32,656 nt of DNA, taken from the NCBI GenBank assembly GCA_900315755.1, contig ONAI01000039.1, positions 1 to 32,656 on the forward strand, in the 5' to 3' direction. Made by a program: the position numbers and the translations under genes. This document shows positions 25,305 through 32,656 of this stretch, one piece after another. The notes below the pieces were generated by a model, which was given only the letters and a program-made list of their open reading frames with translations, had not been told where the DNA came from and did no database searches. Within the stretch, counting starts at the first letter, position 1, and each line of letters opens with the position of its first letter. The DNA comes from an uncultured Ruminococcus sp. (GTDB lineage Bacteria; Bacillota; Clostridia; Oscillospirales; Ruminococcaceae).

Positions 25305-25607
25305 ATGTCAGGAAAAAGGAATATAGTGTTAGCATGGCTTGTGCTTTTTATGTTTGGTCTTGTCATATTCGGTTCAACTGTATTCATAGTGATTCACGCA
25401 GACCATGAATGTACAAGTGAGGACTGTTCTGTCTGCATGGAGCTTGCTGAATGTCATAAGACACTGAATGCATTCGGCACTGATGTTGCCGGCACTGTCA
25501 GGATCACAGTGATGCTGATCGCAATAGCATTTATCATAAAGGAAATCATTGTTGACAGATCTTATCACACTACCCTTATATCCCTTAAAGTGGAACTTCT
25601 GAATTAA
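25305..25607 (+). CDS. Small two-helix membrane protein with external Cys/His cluster
   Basis: A 100-residue protein of unknown function, first in the metal operon. It has hydrophobic segments at about 7-30 and 62-83. The loop between them carries H31, H34, C36, C41, C44, C50 and H51 in a compact pattern that could bind a metal such as zinc or form disulfides. The C-terminal tail is short and hydrophilic. AGCGAGGTGAGC precedes the ATG at 25305. It lies about 100 bases after the operator, so it should be metal-regulated with the transporter. It might sense, buffer or hand over metal; this is inference. Confidence 0.8.
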   Translation: MSGKRNIVLAWLVLFMFGLVIFGSTVFIVIHADHECTSEDCSVCMELAECHKTLNAFGTDVAGTVRITVMLIAIAFIIKEIIVDRSYHTTLISLKVELLN

Positions 25608-25656
25608 GAATAAATCGTTAATATGATGGTATAGCTGTGCCTGTTTGTTTAACACG

Positions 25657-25694
25657 GGATGTGGTTTGCAGTTCGTTTGCGACTTGGCACATCC
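25657..25694 (+). promoter_or_regulatory. Intercistronic stem-loop before the binding-protein gene
   Basis: GGATGTG (25657-25663) pairs with CACATCC (25688-25694) in the 131-base gap after the small membrane protein gene. No T-run follows, so it is more likely an mRNA structure or processing site than a terminator. Confidence 0.4.
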
Positions 25695-25738
25695 TGTTGC
25701 GTGGGGCTATAAATTTTTGATTTGGAGGTCAATTTATT

Positions 25739-26815
25739 ATGTTTAAAAAAATCAGTGCGTTTATGATCGCTCTTTCACTTGCAGCTGTTGGTATGACAGG
25801 ATGCGGTTCAGAGAAAAGTGAAAGCGCATCTCAGAAAAATGCCACACAGGCTTCAATTGAAACGCAGAAGGAGAATAATGCTGCTAATCCGAAAGATAAC
25901 AGCAATGGATCGTTCAGTGTCGTATGTACGATCTTCCCGGAATATGACTGGGTAAAGGAGATACTTGGAAAACACACAGAAAATGCTGAGATAACATATC
26001 TTCTCGACAACGGAGTTGATCTTCACAGCTATCAGCCAACTGCTGAGGATATGATGAAGATCTCAACCTGCGATTTGTTCATATATGTCGGCGGCGAGTC
26101 TGATGAATGGGTAGAGGATGCTCTTGATGATGCTGATAACAAGAATATGAAGGTTATCGACCTTATGGATGTTCTCGGAGATTCGGCAAAGGCTGAGGAA
26201 CTCAAGGAAGGTATGCAGGCTGATGAAGAAGAGCATGATCACGAGGAAAATGAGAGTGAGGATCATGAGGAAGAGATCGAATATGATGAACACGTATGGC
26301 TCTCTTTGAAAAATGCGAAGGTATTCTGCACTGAGATCGAGAAGAATCTTGAAGCGATAGACTCCGCTAATGCTGCTGACTACAAGGCAAATCTTGCTGG
26401 TTACACTAAAGAGCTTGATAAGCTTGACAGTTCATTCAAGAAAGCTTTTGATGAGTCAAAGCAGAAGACTCTCGTGTTCGGAGACAGATTCCCGTTCCGT
26501 TACTTTGTTGAGGATTACGGTCTTGACTATTACGCTGCTTTCATTGGCTGTTCAGCAGAAACAGAAGCAAGCTTTGAGACTATCTCATTCCTTTCAGATA
26601 AGGTAAAGGAGCTTGACTGCAAAACTATATATACGCTTGAAAATTCGGATAAGTCCATTGCTGAGACTATTATCAGTACATCAGGAAAAGACGTTGATAT
26701 AGCTGAACTTAATTCACTTCAGTCAGTATCAAATGATGATATAAAAGACGGCGCAAGCTATCTTTCACTCATGCAGAAGAACTACAATGTTCTGAAAGAA
26801 GCACTTGCAAAATAA
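25739..26815 (+). CDS. ZnuA/AdcA-type metal-binding lipoprotein
   Basis: A 358-residue cluster A-I metal-binding protein with lipobox GMTGC (Cys 22). Family features are SVVCTIFPEYDWVKEI, GVDLHSYQPTAEDM with ligand H96, and YDEHVWLSLKNA with H185. Between them (about 163-183) is an acidic, His-containing loop (EEEHDHEE, EDHEEE) typical of zinc-binding members. Where many ZnuA proteins have a third His, this one reads VFGDRFPFRYFVEDYGL with D249, so coordination may differ. The GCSAETEASFETI and YTLENSDK segments follow. A GGAGG site lies before the ATG. Zinc is the likely cargo; manganese is possible. Confidence 0.92.
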   Translation: MFKKISAFMIALSLAAVGMTGCGSEKSESASQKNATQASIETQKENNAANPKDNSNGSFSVVCTIFPEYDWVKEILGKHTENAEITYLLDNGVDLHSYQPTAEDMMKISTCDLFIYVGGESDEWVEDALDDADNKNMKVIDLMDVLGDSAKAEELKEGMQADEEEHDHEENESEDHEEEIEYDEHVWLSLKNAKVFCTEIEKNLEAIDSANAADYKANLAGYTKELDKLDSSFKKAFDESKQKTLVFGDRFPFRYFVEDYGLDYYAAFIGCSAETEASFETISFLSDKVKELDCKTIYTLENSDKSIAETIISTSGKDVDIAELNSLQSVSNDDIKDGASYLSLMQKNYNVLKEALAK

Positions 26816-26825
26816 TAATTGATAT

Positions 26826-26857
26826 GTGCAGGAGTATGTTTGCCGCTCCTGCACTTT
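26826..26857 (+). promoter_or_regulatory. Intercistronic 9-bp stem-loop, possible attenuator
   Basis: GTGCAGGAG (26826-26834) pairs perfectly with CTCCTGCAC (26846-26854) and is followed by only TTTC. It lies between the binding-protein and ATPase genes and could lower expression of the transporter core or protect the upstream message. Confidence 0.6.
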
Positions 26858-26877
26858 CAATGAACGGAGGAAGGAAA

Positions 26878-27597
26878 ATGTATGCACAAATGGTATGCAG
26901 AAATGCTGCTCTTGGATATGATGGACGTATAGTTGCGGAGAAACTGGATTTCACTATAAACAAAGGTGATTATCTGTGCATCCTCGGCGAGAACGGTTCC
27001 GGTAAAAGCACATTGATAAAAGCAATCTTAGGTATCAGACCGCAGGTCAGCGGTGAGATAGCATGGTGCGGCGACATCAAAAAGAATGAGGTAGGCTATC
27101 TTCCTCAGCAGACCGTTGTGCAGAAAGATTTTCCTGCTTCTGTTCGTGAGATAGTACGTTCCGGATGCCTTGCAAAATGCGGACTCCGTCCATTTTACAG
27201 CAGAACTGAAAAAGAACTTGCTGAAAGTACTATGAAACAGCTTGAAATTGATAAACTTGCAAAACGCTGTTACCGCGAGCTTTCAGGCGGTCAGCAGCAA
27301 AGAGTTCTGCTTGCAAGGGCACTGTGCGCGACACGTAAAATGTTATTGCTGGATGAACCTGTGACAGGACTTGATCCTAAGGCTCAGACGGAACTCTACG
27401 AACTGATAGCCCGTCTTAACCGGGAAGGTGTAACTATAATCATGGTATCTCACGATATAGTTTCGGCTGTTAAGTACGCCACACATATTCTGCATATAGG
27501 GAAGAGAAAACAGCTGTTTTTCGGAAAAACATCGGATTATTTGAAGAGTCCGCACGGAAAGCTGTTTATAGGATCGGAGATGATAGGAAATGAGTAA
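26878..27597 (+). CDS. Zinc-type ABC transporter ATPase (ZnuC-like)
   Basis: A 239-residue ATPase with Walker A GENGSGKST, signature LSGGQQQR, Walker B LLLDEPVTGLD and switch His in MVSHD. The ATG at 26878 is chosen because GGAGGAAGG lies directly upstream and the protein then begins in the usual place for the family; an earlier in-frame start at 26824 would run through the stem-loop. It overlaps the permease gene by eight bases. Confidence 0.93.
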   Translation: MYAQMVCRNAALGYDGRIVAEKLDFTINKGDYLCILGENGSGKSTLIKAILGIRPQVSGEIAWCGDIKKNEVGYLPQQTVVQKDFPASVREIVRSGCLAKCGLRPFYSRTEKELAESTMKQLEIDKLAKRCYRELSGGQQQRVLLARALCATRKMLLLDEPVTGLDPKAQTELYELIARLNREGVTIIMVSHDIVSAVKYATHILHIGKRKQLFFGKTSDYLKSPHGKLFIGSEMIGNE

Positions 27598-28528
27598 TAT
27601 AGAAAAACTGCAATTCTACTTTGGCTTCTCTTATGTACGATATGCGTTTATTGTAGGAATACTCATTGCACTGTGTTCATCTCTGCTCGGAGTTACCCTT
27701 GTATTAAAAAGGTTTTCGTTCATTGGCGATGGTCTTTCTCATGTTGCTTTCGGAGCAATGTCGTTTGCAGCAACTCTGCCTGTTATGATAAAGAAATACG
27801 CTCTTGCTATAAGCGGCGAGGATAAGCTGAGTCCGCGTATGCAGAGCATAGTAAGCTGGATAGCTAAGCTGAATGATATGTACATAATCCTGCCTGTTAC
27901 ACTGATATGTGCAATACTTCTCCTTCGGACAGGTCAAAATACCAGGATCAAGGGAGATGCCGCAGTTGCTATGCTGTCTGTCGGAGCACTTGCGATAGGT
28001 TATCTGCTTATGAACCGCTATCCTTCAAGAGCAAATATCAGCGGTGATGTTTGCAGTACACTTTTTGGTTCGACTTCTATAATAACACTGAAACAGGATG
28101 ATGTAAGGCTTTGCATAGTGATGTCTGTTATTGTAATAGTTACATATATAATGTTTTACAACAAGATATTTGCAGTCACATTCGATGAGAACTTCACTAA
28201 CGCAACAGGCATTAAGGCGGATGCTTACAATCTGCTGATAGCAGTTATCACAGCGCTGATAATAGTACTTGCAATGAATCTTGTAGGCTCGCTGTTAATA
28301 TCAGCACTTATAATATTTCCTGCATTGTCCGCTATGAGAGTTTTCAAGAGTTTCCGGAGCGTTATAATATGCTCGGCAGTTGTCTCGGTTTTATGTGCGG
28401 CATTCGGGATCATATCATCAATACTTTTTTCAACTCCGGTAGGCTCAACTATTGTTGTAGCTGATCTTGCAGTATTTATATTGTTTTCACTAATATCGTT
28501 TTTTATCGGTAAACTCAGAAAGAGTTAA
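27590..28528 (+). CDS. Zinc-type ABC transporter permease (ZnuB-like)
   Basis: A 312-residue membrane protein of the ABC-3 family, with roughly eight hydrophobic segments. The family region LVLKRFSFIGDGLSHVAFG near residue 40 and the MNLVGSLLISALIIFPALSAM segment near 225 are visible. It would carry the metal delivered by the upstream lipoprotein. The stretch between the first helices (about 63-95) is longer and more polar than in E. coli ZnuB. Confidence 0.93.
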   Translation: MSNIEKLQFYFGFSYVRYAFIVGILIALCSSLLGVTLVLKRFSFIGDGLSHVAFGAMSFAATLPVMIKKYALAISGEDKLSPRMQSIVSWIAKLNDMYIILPVTLICAILLLRTGQNTRIKGDAAVAMLSVGALAIGYLLMNRYPSRANISGDVCSTLFGSTSIITLKQDDVRLCIVMSVIVIVTYIMFYNKIFAVTFDENFTNATGIKADAYNLLIAVITALIIVLAMNLVGSLLISALIIFPALSAMRVFKSFRSVIICSAVVSVLCAAFGIISSILFSTPVGSTIVVADLAVFILFSLISFFIGKLRKS

Positions 28529-28540
28529 AGAGGTGCTATC

Positions 28541-29080
28541 ATGAAAATAAACAGTTTGATTTCGGTATTATCTGCGTCGCTTGTATTCCTTACGGGATGC
28601 GGCAGTACTTCTTCTGCAACAGGCGGAACTATTGAAAGCTATCAGGCAAGTCTTACTGTTGCCGATACGACTGAGTATATGTCTGCTACTATGCCGGACA
28701 GCAGTGATGGCGAAATAGATATTGACCTCACAAAGCTGGATGCAAATATGATCTACGCTCAGGTAGCCGATATGGTGAATAACGGTGATTCTTATCTCGG
28801 TAAGACAGTAAAGGTCAAAGGAACGTTTTCTTACTTTCAGGAATCAGACGGAAGAGAGTTTTTTGCTGTATTGATAAGTGATGCTACCGCCTGCTGTTCT
28901 CAGGGCATAGAGTTTGTTCTGGACGGCAACTATTCATACCCCGAGGATTATCCATCTATTGGCACTGAAATAACTGTTGTCGGTAAATTCAATTACTATA
29001 CAGAGGATGATTTTTACACCTATTGTCAGCTGTTGAATGCAGAGATGCAGGTAAATGACAAGCTGACATGGGAAAAGTGA
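28541..29080 (+). CDS. Lipoprotein with OB-fold-like domain and vicinal Cys pair
   Basis: A 179-residue protein with lipobox FLTGC (Cys 20). Residues about 84-168 look like a small OB-type beta barrel: YLGKTVKVKGTF, FFAVLISDATACCSQGIEFVL, EITVVGKFNYY, YTYCQLLNA. The Cys pair C118-C119 recalls the CC-containing C-terminal domain of YcgQ-like (DUF1980) proteins that accompany metal transporters. It starts 12 bases after the permease and ends before a terminator, so it belongs to the operon. An extracellular zinc accessory role is plausible but unproven. Confidence 0.82.
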   Translation: MKINSLISVLSASLVFLTGCGSTSSATGGTIESYQASLTVADTTEYMSATMPDSSDGEIDIDLTKLDANMIYAQVADMVNNGDSYLGKTVKVKGTFSYFQESDGREFFAVLISDATACCSQGIEFVLDGNYSYPEDYPSIGTEITVVGKFNYYTEDDFYTYCQLLNAEMQVNDKLTWEK

Positions 29081-29089
29081 TACAATGAT

Positions 29090-29125
29090 AAAAGTCCGTG
29101 AGTGATGAACTCCCGGACTTTTATT
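29090..29125 (+). terminator. Rho-independent terminator of the metal operon
   Basis: AAAAGTCCG (29090-29098) pairs with CGGACTTTT (29114-29122), with an inner GAGT/ACTC stem. It lies ten bases past the lipoprotein stop and closes the operon. Confidence 0.9.
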
Positions 29126-29146
29126 ATAAGCCGTGATTTTCGTATA

Positions 29147-29175
29147 TGGACAAAATTTGTATTTTATGGTAAAAT
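29147..29175 (+). promoter_or_regulatory. Promoter of the GTPase-nuclease gene
   Basis: TGGACA (29147-29152) and TAAAAT (29170-29175) are 17 bases apart, directly after the preceding terminator. The leader to the ATG is about 30 bases, too short for the attenuation peptide seen before some tet(M)-type genes. Confidence 0.75.
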
Positions 29176-29211
29176 GGTATCAGTCAGATTATTTGAGAGC
29201 GGAGCGTGAAT

Positions 29212-31767
29212 ATGAAAACGATAACAGTTGGAATAACAGCCCACGTAGATTCCGGAAAGACCACACTTGCAGAAGCTATGCTTTACAAGAGCGGTAATAT
29301 GAGAAAACTCGGCAGAGTTGACAATGGAGATTCTGCACTTGATACAGATTCGATCGAAAGAGAAAGAGGTATTACTATATTCGCACATCAGGCTGAGTTT
29401 ACAGCAGGTGATAAAAGGATAATGCTTCTTGATACTCCCGGTCACGTTGATTTTTCAGCAGAAACAGAACGCGTTATGAGTGTTCTTGACTATGCTGTGC
29501 TTGTTATAAGCGGTACAGACGGAGTTCAGAGCCACACTTCAACTTTATGGAAGCTTCTTCGCAAGTATGAAGTTCCGGTGTTCATATTTGTCAACAAAAT
29601 GGATCTTATTTCTGCCGACAGAAGCGCAGTCCTTGATGAACTTCGCCGGAGACTTTCCGCAGACTGCTGTGATTTTTCCGGATCGGATGATGAGATATTT
29701 AAGAACACAGCAACCTGTTGTGAGGAACTCATGGAGAAGTATCTTGTCTCCGGAAAACTCAGTGATGCGGATATTGCAAAGGTGATCTCACAGCGCAGGA
29801 TATTTCCATGCTGCTTTGGTTCGGCACTAAAAATGGACGGGATAGAAGAATTCATCGGCGTACTGAGCAGATTTGCGTCAGAGCCGGAACGTTCGCAGTC
29901 TCTCGCATTGAAAGTCTATAAGATCTCGTATGATCCTAAGGGAACACGCCTGACTCATCTGAAAGTGAACGGCGGAAGTTTTTCAGTCAGGGACGAGCTT
30001 TCATATACAGATCAGGAAGGCAATGAAGTTACCGAAAAGATAAGCTCTATTAGATTCTATTCCGGCGAAAAATTCCGTACAGCTGAGAGTGCCGGAGTCG
30101 GTGAGATATGCGCTGTAACCGGACTGAAAGGGACATACTCAGGGCAGGGGATAGGCAGCGAAAGGGATTCAGTCAGTGCAATGCTCGAGCCTATCATGAC
30201 GTATAAAGTCAAACTGCCTGATGGAAGCAGTGTGTATGACGTTCTTGATGATCTCAGGAGGCTTGAGGACGAAGATCCGCAGCTTCATATCGTATGGAAT
30301 GAACAGCTGAGGGAGATACATATACAGCTTATGGGCGCAGTGCAGCTTGAAGTTCTTGTTCAGCGCATTGAGATGAGGTATGGCTATAAGGTCAGCTTTG
30401 AGGATGGTGCTATAACTTATCGTGAGACTATCCGCAGTGCAGTTGAAGGCGTAGGTCATTATGAGCCGCTCCGGCATTATGCGGAGGTGCATCTTCTTAT
30501 TGAACCGCTTGAACGTGGAAGAGGACTTGTCTTTGATTCTGAATGCTCTGAGGATGAACTTGATCGTAACTGGCAGCGTCTTATACTTACGCATCTGAAA
30601 GAGAAAACACATTCGGGAGTTCTTACTGGTTCACCTGTAACTGATATGAAGTTTACTCTGAAGTCCGGACGCGCACACCTGAAGCATACTGAGGGCGGTG
30701 ATTTTCGTCAGGCTACATACAGGGCGGTACGTCAGGGACTTCGCTCAGCAGAGAGCGTCCTGCTCGAACCATACTATGATTATGAGCTTGAGATACCGTC
30801 AGAGTGCGTAGGAAGAGCAATATCTGATCTCCAGCATTTCGGGGCTGAATTTGGTCAGCCTGAAATGTCGGGAGAGATGTCAGTGATAAAAGGCAGCGCA
30901 CCGGTGTCCGAGATCGGAGCTTACCAGATGGAGGTCATCGGATATACAAGGGGCAGGGGAAGGCTTATATGCAGCTTTTCCGGATACCGTGAGTGTCACG
31001 ATGCTGAGCGCGTGATAGCTGAAATCGGCTATGACTGCGATGGCGATATGGAAAATACAGCGGATTCAGTGTTCTGTTCACACGGAGCAGGCTATGTCGT
31101 TAAGTGGAATGAAGTCCCTGAGCATATGCATCTGCCTTCATGTATGACGAATAAGCTCCCGGAAGAAAAAACGGACTTTGCAAGAATACGCAGTTTCGCC
31201 GAGAAGACGGTCTCGGATGAGGAACTGATGGCGATATTTGAGCGCACCTACGGAAAGCTTGACCGTGATCCCAGAAGAGCCTTTAAAAAGACTAAAGCAG
31301 TTCAGCCCGATACCTCAAAAGTAAAGCTTCCGGAACATGAAGGACCGGTTTATCTGCTTGTTGATGGCTACAACATAATATTCTCATGGGATGAGCTTAA
31401 AAAAACAGCCGCTGAGAATCTTGATGCAGCAAGGGCAGAGCTGATAAACATGATGTGCAGCTATCAGGGGTGTACCGGATATGAGGTCATAATAGTATTT
31501 GATGCTTACAAGGTCAAAGGAAAGCACCGCGATGTTGAAAAGTTCTATAACATCAGTATCGTTTATACAAAAGAGTCCGAAACGGCAGACAGCTATATCG
31601 AGCGTGTTTCACATGAACTCTCAAAAAAGCACAGAGTATTGGTCGCTACGTCCGATGGACTTGAACAGATGATAATACTCGGCAACGGTGCGATGAGAAT
31701 GACAGCCGCTGAACTCTACATGAGGTATAAGGCTGCCGGAGAAGCTATGAAGGAATACATGAAGTAA
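29212..31767 (+). CDS. Tet(M)/EF-G-like ribosomal GTPase fused to a Rae1/YacP-type NYN nuclease domain
   Basis: An 851-residue protein. Residues 1-640 follow EF-G and Tet(M): G1 AHVDSGKTT (10-18), RERGIT, DTPGHVDF, NKMD, GSALK, then domain II, a III-like region (IHIQLMGAVQLEVL), a domain IV start (YRETI) and a Tet(M)-like GVLTGSPVTDMK segment. The domain IV loop reads HLKHTEGGDFR, unlike the YSPVSTPADFR of Tet(M), so drug protection is doubtful. After a charged linker, residues about 714-845 match Rae1: VDGYN with D718, VIIVFDAYKVKG, TKESETADSYIE, VATSDGLEQ. Rae1 cuts mRNA in the ribosomal A site. The fusion suggests a factor that enters the A site and cleaves mRNA. ATG at 29212 is chosen for GGAG at 29201-29204; a GTG at 29206 is too close. 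Confidence 0.92.
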   Translation: MKTITVGITAHVDSGKTTLAEAMLYKSGNMRKLGRVDNGDSALDTDSIERERGITIFAHQAEFTAGDKRIMLLDTPGHVDFSAETERVMSVLDYAVLVISGTDGVQSHTSTLWKLLRKYEVPVFIFVNKMDLISADRSAVLDELRRRLSADCCDFSGSDDEIFKNTATCCEELMEKYLVSGKLSDADIAKVISQRRIFPCCFGSALKMDGIEEFIGVLSRFASEPERSQSLALKVYKISYDPKGTRLTHLKVNGGSFSVRDELSYTDQEGNEVTEKISSIRFYSGEKFRTAESAGVGEICAVTGLKGTYSGQGIGSERDSVSAMLEPIMTYKVKLPDGSSVYDVLDDLRRLEDEDPQLHIVWNEQLREIHIQLMGAVQLEVLVQRIEMRYGYKVSFEDGAITYRETIRSAVEGVGHYEPLRHYAEVHLLIEPLERGRGLVFDSECSEDELDRNWQRLILTHLKEKTHSGVLTGSPVTDMKFTLKSGRAHLKHTEGGDFRQATYRAVRQGLRSAESVLLEPYYDYELEIPSECVGRAISDLQHFGAEFGQPEMSGEMSVIKGSAPVSEIGAYQMEVIGYTRGRGRLICSFSGYRECHDAERVIAEIGYDCDGDMENTADSVFCSHGAGYVVKWNEVPEHMHLPSCMTNKLPEEKTDFARIRSFAEKTVSDEELMAIFERTYGKLDRDPRRAFKKTKAVQPDTSKVKLPEHEGPVYLLVDGYNIIFSWDELKKTAAENLDAARAELINMMCSYQGCTGYEVIIVFDAYKVKGKHRDVEKFYNISIVYTKESETADSYIERVSHELSKKHRVLVATSDGLEQMIILGNGAMRMTAAELYMRYKAAGEAMKEYMK

Positions 31768-31785
31768 GTAACAGTTATAAAAACT

Positions 31786-31821
31786 AAGCCCGGAAACTGT
31801 AATAACAGCTTCCGGGCTTTT
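31786..31821. terminator. Bidirectional terminator between convergent genes
   Basis: AAGCCCGGAA (31786-31795) pairs with TTCCGGGCTT (31810-31819), with an inner CTG/CAG stem. T-rich runs follow on both strands. It serves the GTPase-nuclease gene on + and the EAL gene on -. Confidence 0.9.
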
Positions 31822-31841
31822 AATATATCGGAAATAGTAAA

Positions 31842-32651
31842 TTATTTGATGTGCTTCAAGGAATATACCCTCATATCAAGGCGTTTCTCAAATTCCTCCA
31901 GAGGCAGAGGCTTATCGAATAAGTAGCCCTGAGCAAAATCACAGTCATTATCCTTCAGCAATTGCAGCTGATAGACTGTTTCAACGCCTTCAACAATACA
32001 TTCAAGACCAAGTTCCTTTGCCATAGCGACAACGTATTTGAACATGACGCTTCTTGCACTGTCTTTGGATTCGCCGTCCATAGGCAGGAATATCCTGTCA
32101 ACTTTTAGTACGTTCCACGGAACTACACGGATAAGATTAAGAGAAGAATATCCCATGCCGAAATCGTCAACAGAGGTACAGATGTTCTGCTTCTGAAGTC
32201 CTTCAACGATACGTTTCAGATCCTTGAATTCAACGTCGGTAGTAGTTTCAGTGAGTTCTATTTCTATGTATTCATGAGGTACATTGTGGCGGTCGATTAT
32301 CTCAATAATGTTATCAAGAAGATTAGGGTTTACGATATGTCTTCTTGAGAGATTCACAGAAACACGTACAGCCCTTTTGCCTTCATCGAGCCATTTGCGG
32401 ATATGAGAGCAGACGATGTCCAGCATATGGTAATCAAGCTTGCATATTTCATTCGTCTCTTCAAGGATAGGTATGAATTCCATCGGCGGAACGATCTTGC
32501 CTTCGTGAAACCAGCGGCAAAGAGCTTCTGCACCGCAGATCTCACCGGTATTAGTGTTGACCTTTGGCTGATAGAATACATGGAATTCGTTATTTTTCAA
32601 AGCCTCAGGGAATATCTTCTGGATCCTCTTTGATTTTTCTTTATCAGTCAT
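31842..32651 (-). CDS. EAL-domain c-di-GMP phosphodiesterase, probably cut by the right edge
   Basis: At least 269 residues with a near-complete EAL domain: EALCRW, NLSRRHI, ELTET, DDFGMGYSSL, LKVDR and VEGVET, then FDKPLP. The catalytic Glu, Asp-Asp and Lys residues are present, so activity is likely. The first Met (32651) is five bases from the edge and the frame stays open, and these proteins usually carry a GGDEF or sensor part before the EAL. The true start is probably outside. Ends before a shared terminator. Confidence 0.88.
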   Translation of the reverse strand: MTDKEKSKRIQKIFPEALKNNEFHVFYQPKVNTNTGEICGAEALCRWFHEGKIVPPMEFIPILEETNEICKLDYHMLDIVCSHIRKWLDEGKRAVRVSVNLSRRHIVNPNLLDNIIEIIDRHNVPHEYIEIELTETTTDVEFKDLKRIVEGLQKQNICTSVDDFGMGYSSLNLIRVVPWNVLKVDRIFLPMDGESKDSARSVMFKYVVAMAKELGLECIVEGVETVYQLQLLKDNDCDFAQGYLFDKPLPLEEFEKRLDMRVYSLKHIK

Positions 32652-32656
32652 TTTTT

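Noticed and set aside
29212-31767. Tetracycline-resistance gene of the tet(M)/tet(W) type
   Set aside because: The domain IV loop differs from the drug-site loop of Tet(M), a nuclease domain is fused, and no mobile element flanks the gene, so a resistance label is not justified.
1-32656. CRISPR arrays, insertion sequences, tRNA or rRNA genes
   Set aside because: I saw no regularly spaced repeats, transposase motifs, terminal inverted repeats or tRNA/rRNA signatures in the window.

Overview
The window looks like a chromosomal segment of a strictly anaerobic, low-to-moderate-GC Firmicute, most likely a gut or rumen Ruminococcus-type member of the Oscillospiraceae. This is inferred from Gram-positive lipoproteins with Ser/Thr/Ala-rich spacers, strong Shine-Dalgarno sites, sigma-A-like promoters, abundant GGDEF/EAL signalling proteins and the anaerobic (cbi) form of the cobalamin pathway. 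No marker gene settles the species.

Layout. (1) 1-4912, + strand: two cyclic-di-GMP signalling proteins, a PAS/degenerate-GGDEF/EAL protein with a duplicated C-terminal module and a membrane diguanylate cyclase. (2) 5044-10696, - strand: a cobalamin-riboswitch operon with its own promoter. It encodes an exported CbiK-type chelatase lipoprotein, a lipoprotein with two NEAT-like domains, and a BtuF/BtuC/BtuD-like ABC importer whose ATPase has an extra C-terminal domain. (3) 10735-24938, - strand: a roughly 14-kb, tightly coupled corrin-ring and nucleotide-loop operon in the order cbiD, cbiF, cbiG, cbiH, cbiJ, cbiET, cbiA, cobT, cobU, cobS, cobU-like, cobC, cbiB, cobD, cbiP, cbiC. Most junctions are ATGA or similar overlaps, and one sigma-A-like promoter lies upstream of cbiD. 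(4) 25177-29125, + strand: a metal (probably zinc) uptake operon behind a consensus promoter with a Fur-family palindrome at the start site. (5) 29147-31821, + strand: a Tet(M)/EF-G-like GTPase fused to a Rae1/YacP-type NYN nuclease domain. (6) 31842 to the right edge, - strand: the end of another EAL-domain protein.

How it fits together. Regions 2 and 3 combine external capture of a corrinoid or tetrapyrrole with near-complete synthesis from cobalt-factor intermediates to cobalamin. cbiL and a corrinoid adenosyltransferase are absent here, and the only chelatase in the cluster is exported. Only the capture operon carries a B12 riboswitch, but the riboswitch lies directly downstream of cbiC with no clear terminator between, so it may also stop read-through from the biosynthetic operon.

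Points to treat with care: cbiF carries a one-base insertion, cbiB is split by a one-base deletion at a conserved motif, and cobT lacks the usual N-terminal segment and overlaps cbiA by 62 bases. The most distinctive items are the GTPase-nuclease fusion and the riboswitch-controlled surface chelatase/NEAT-like/ABC operon.
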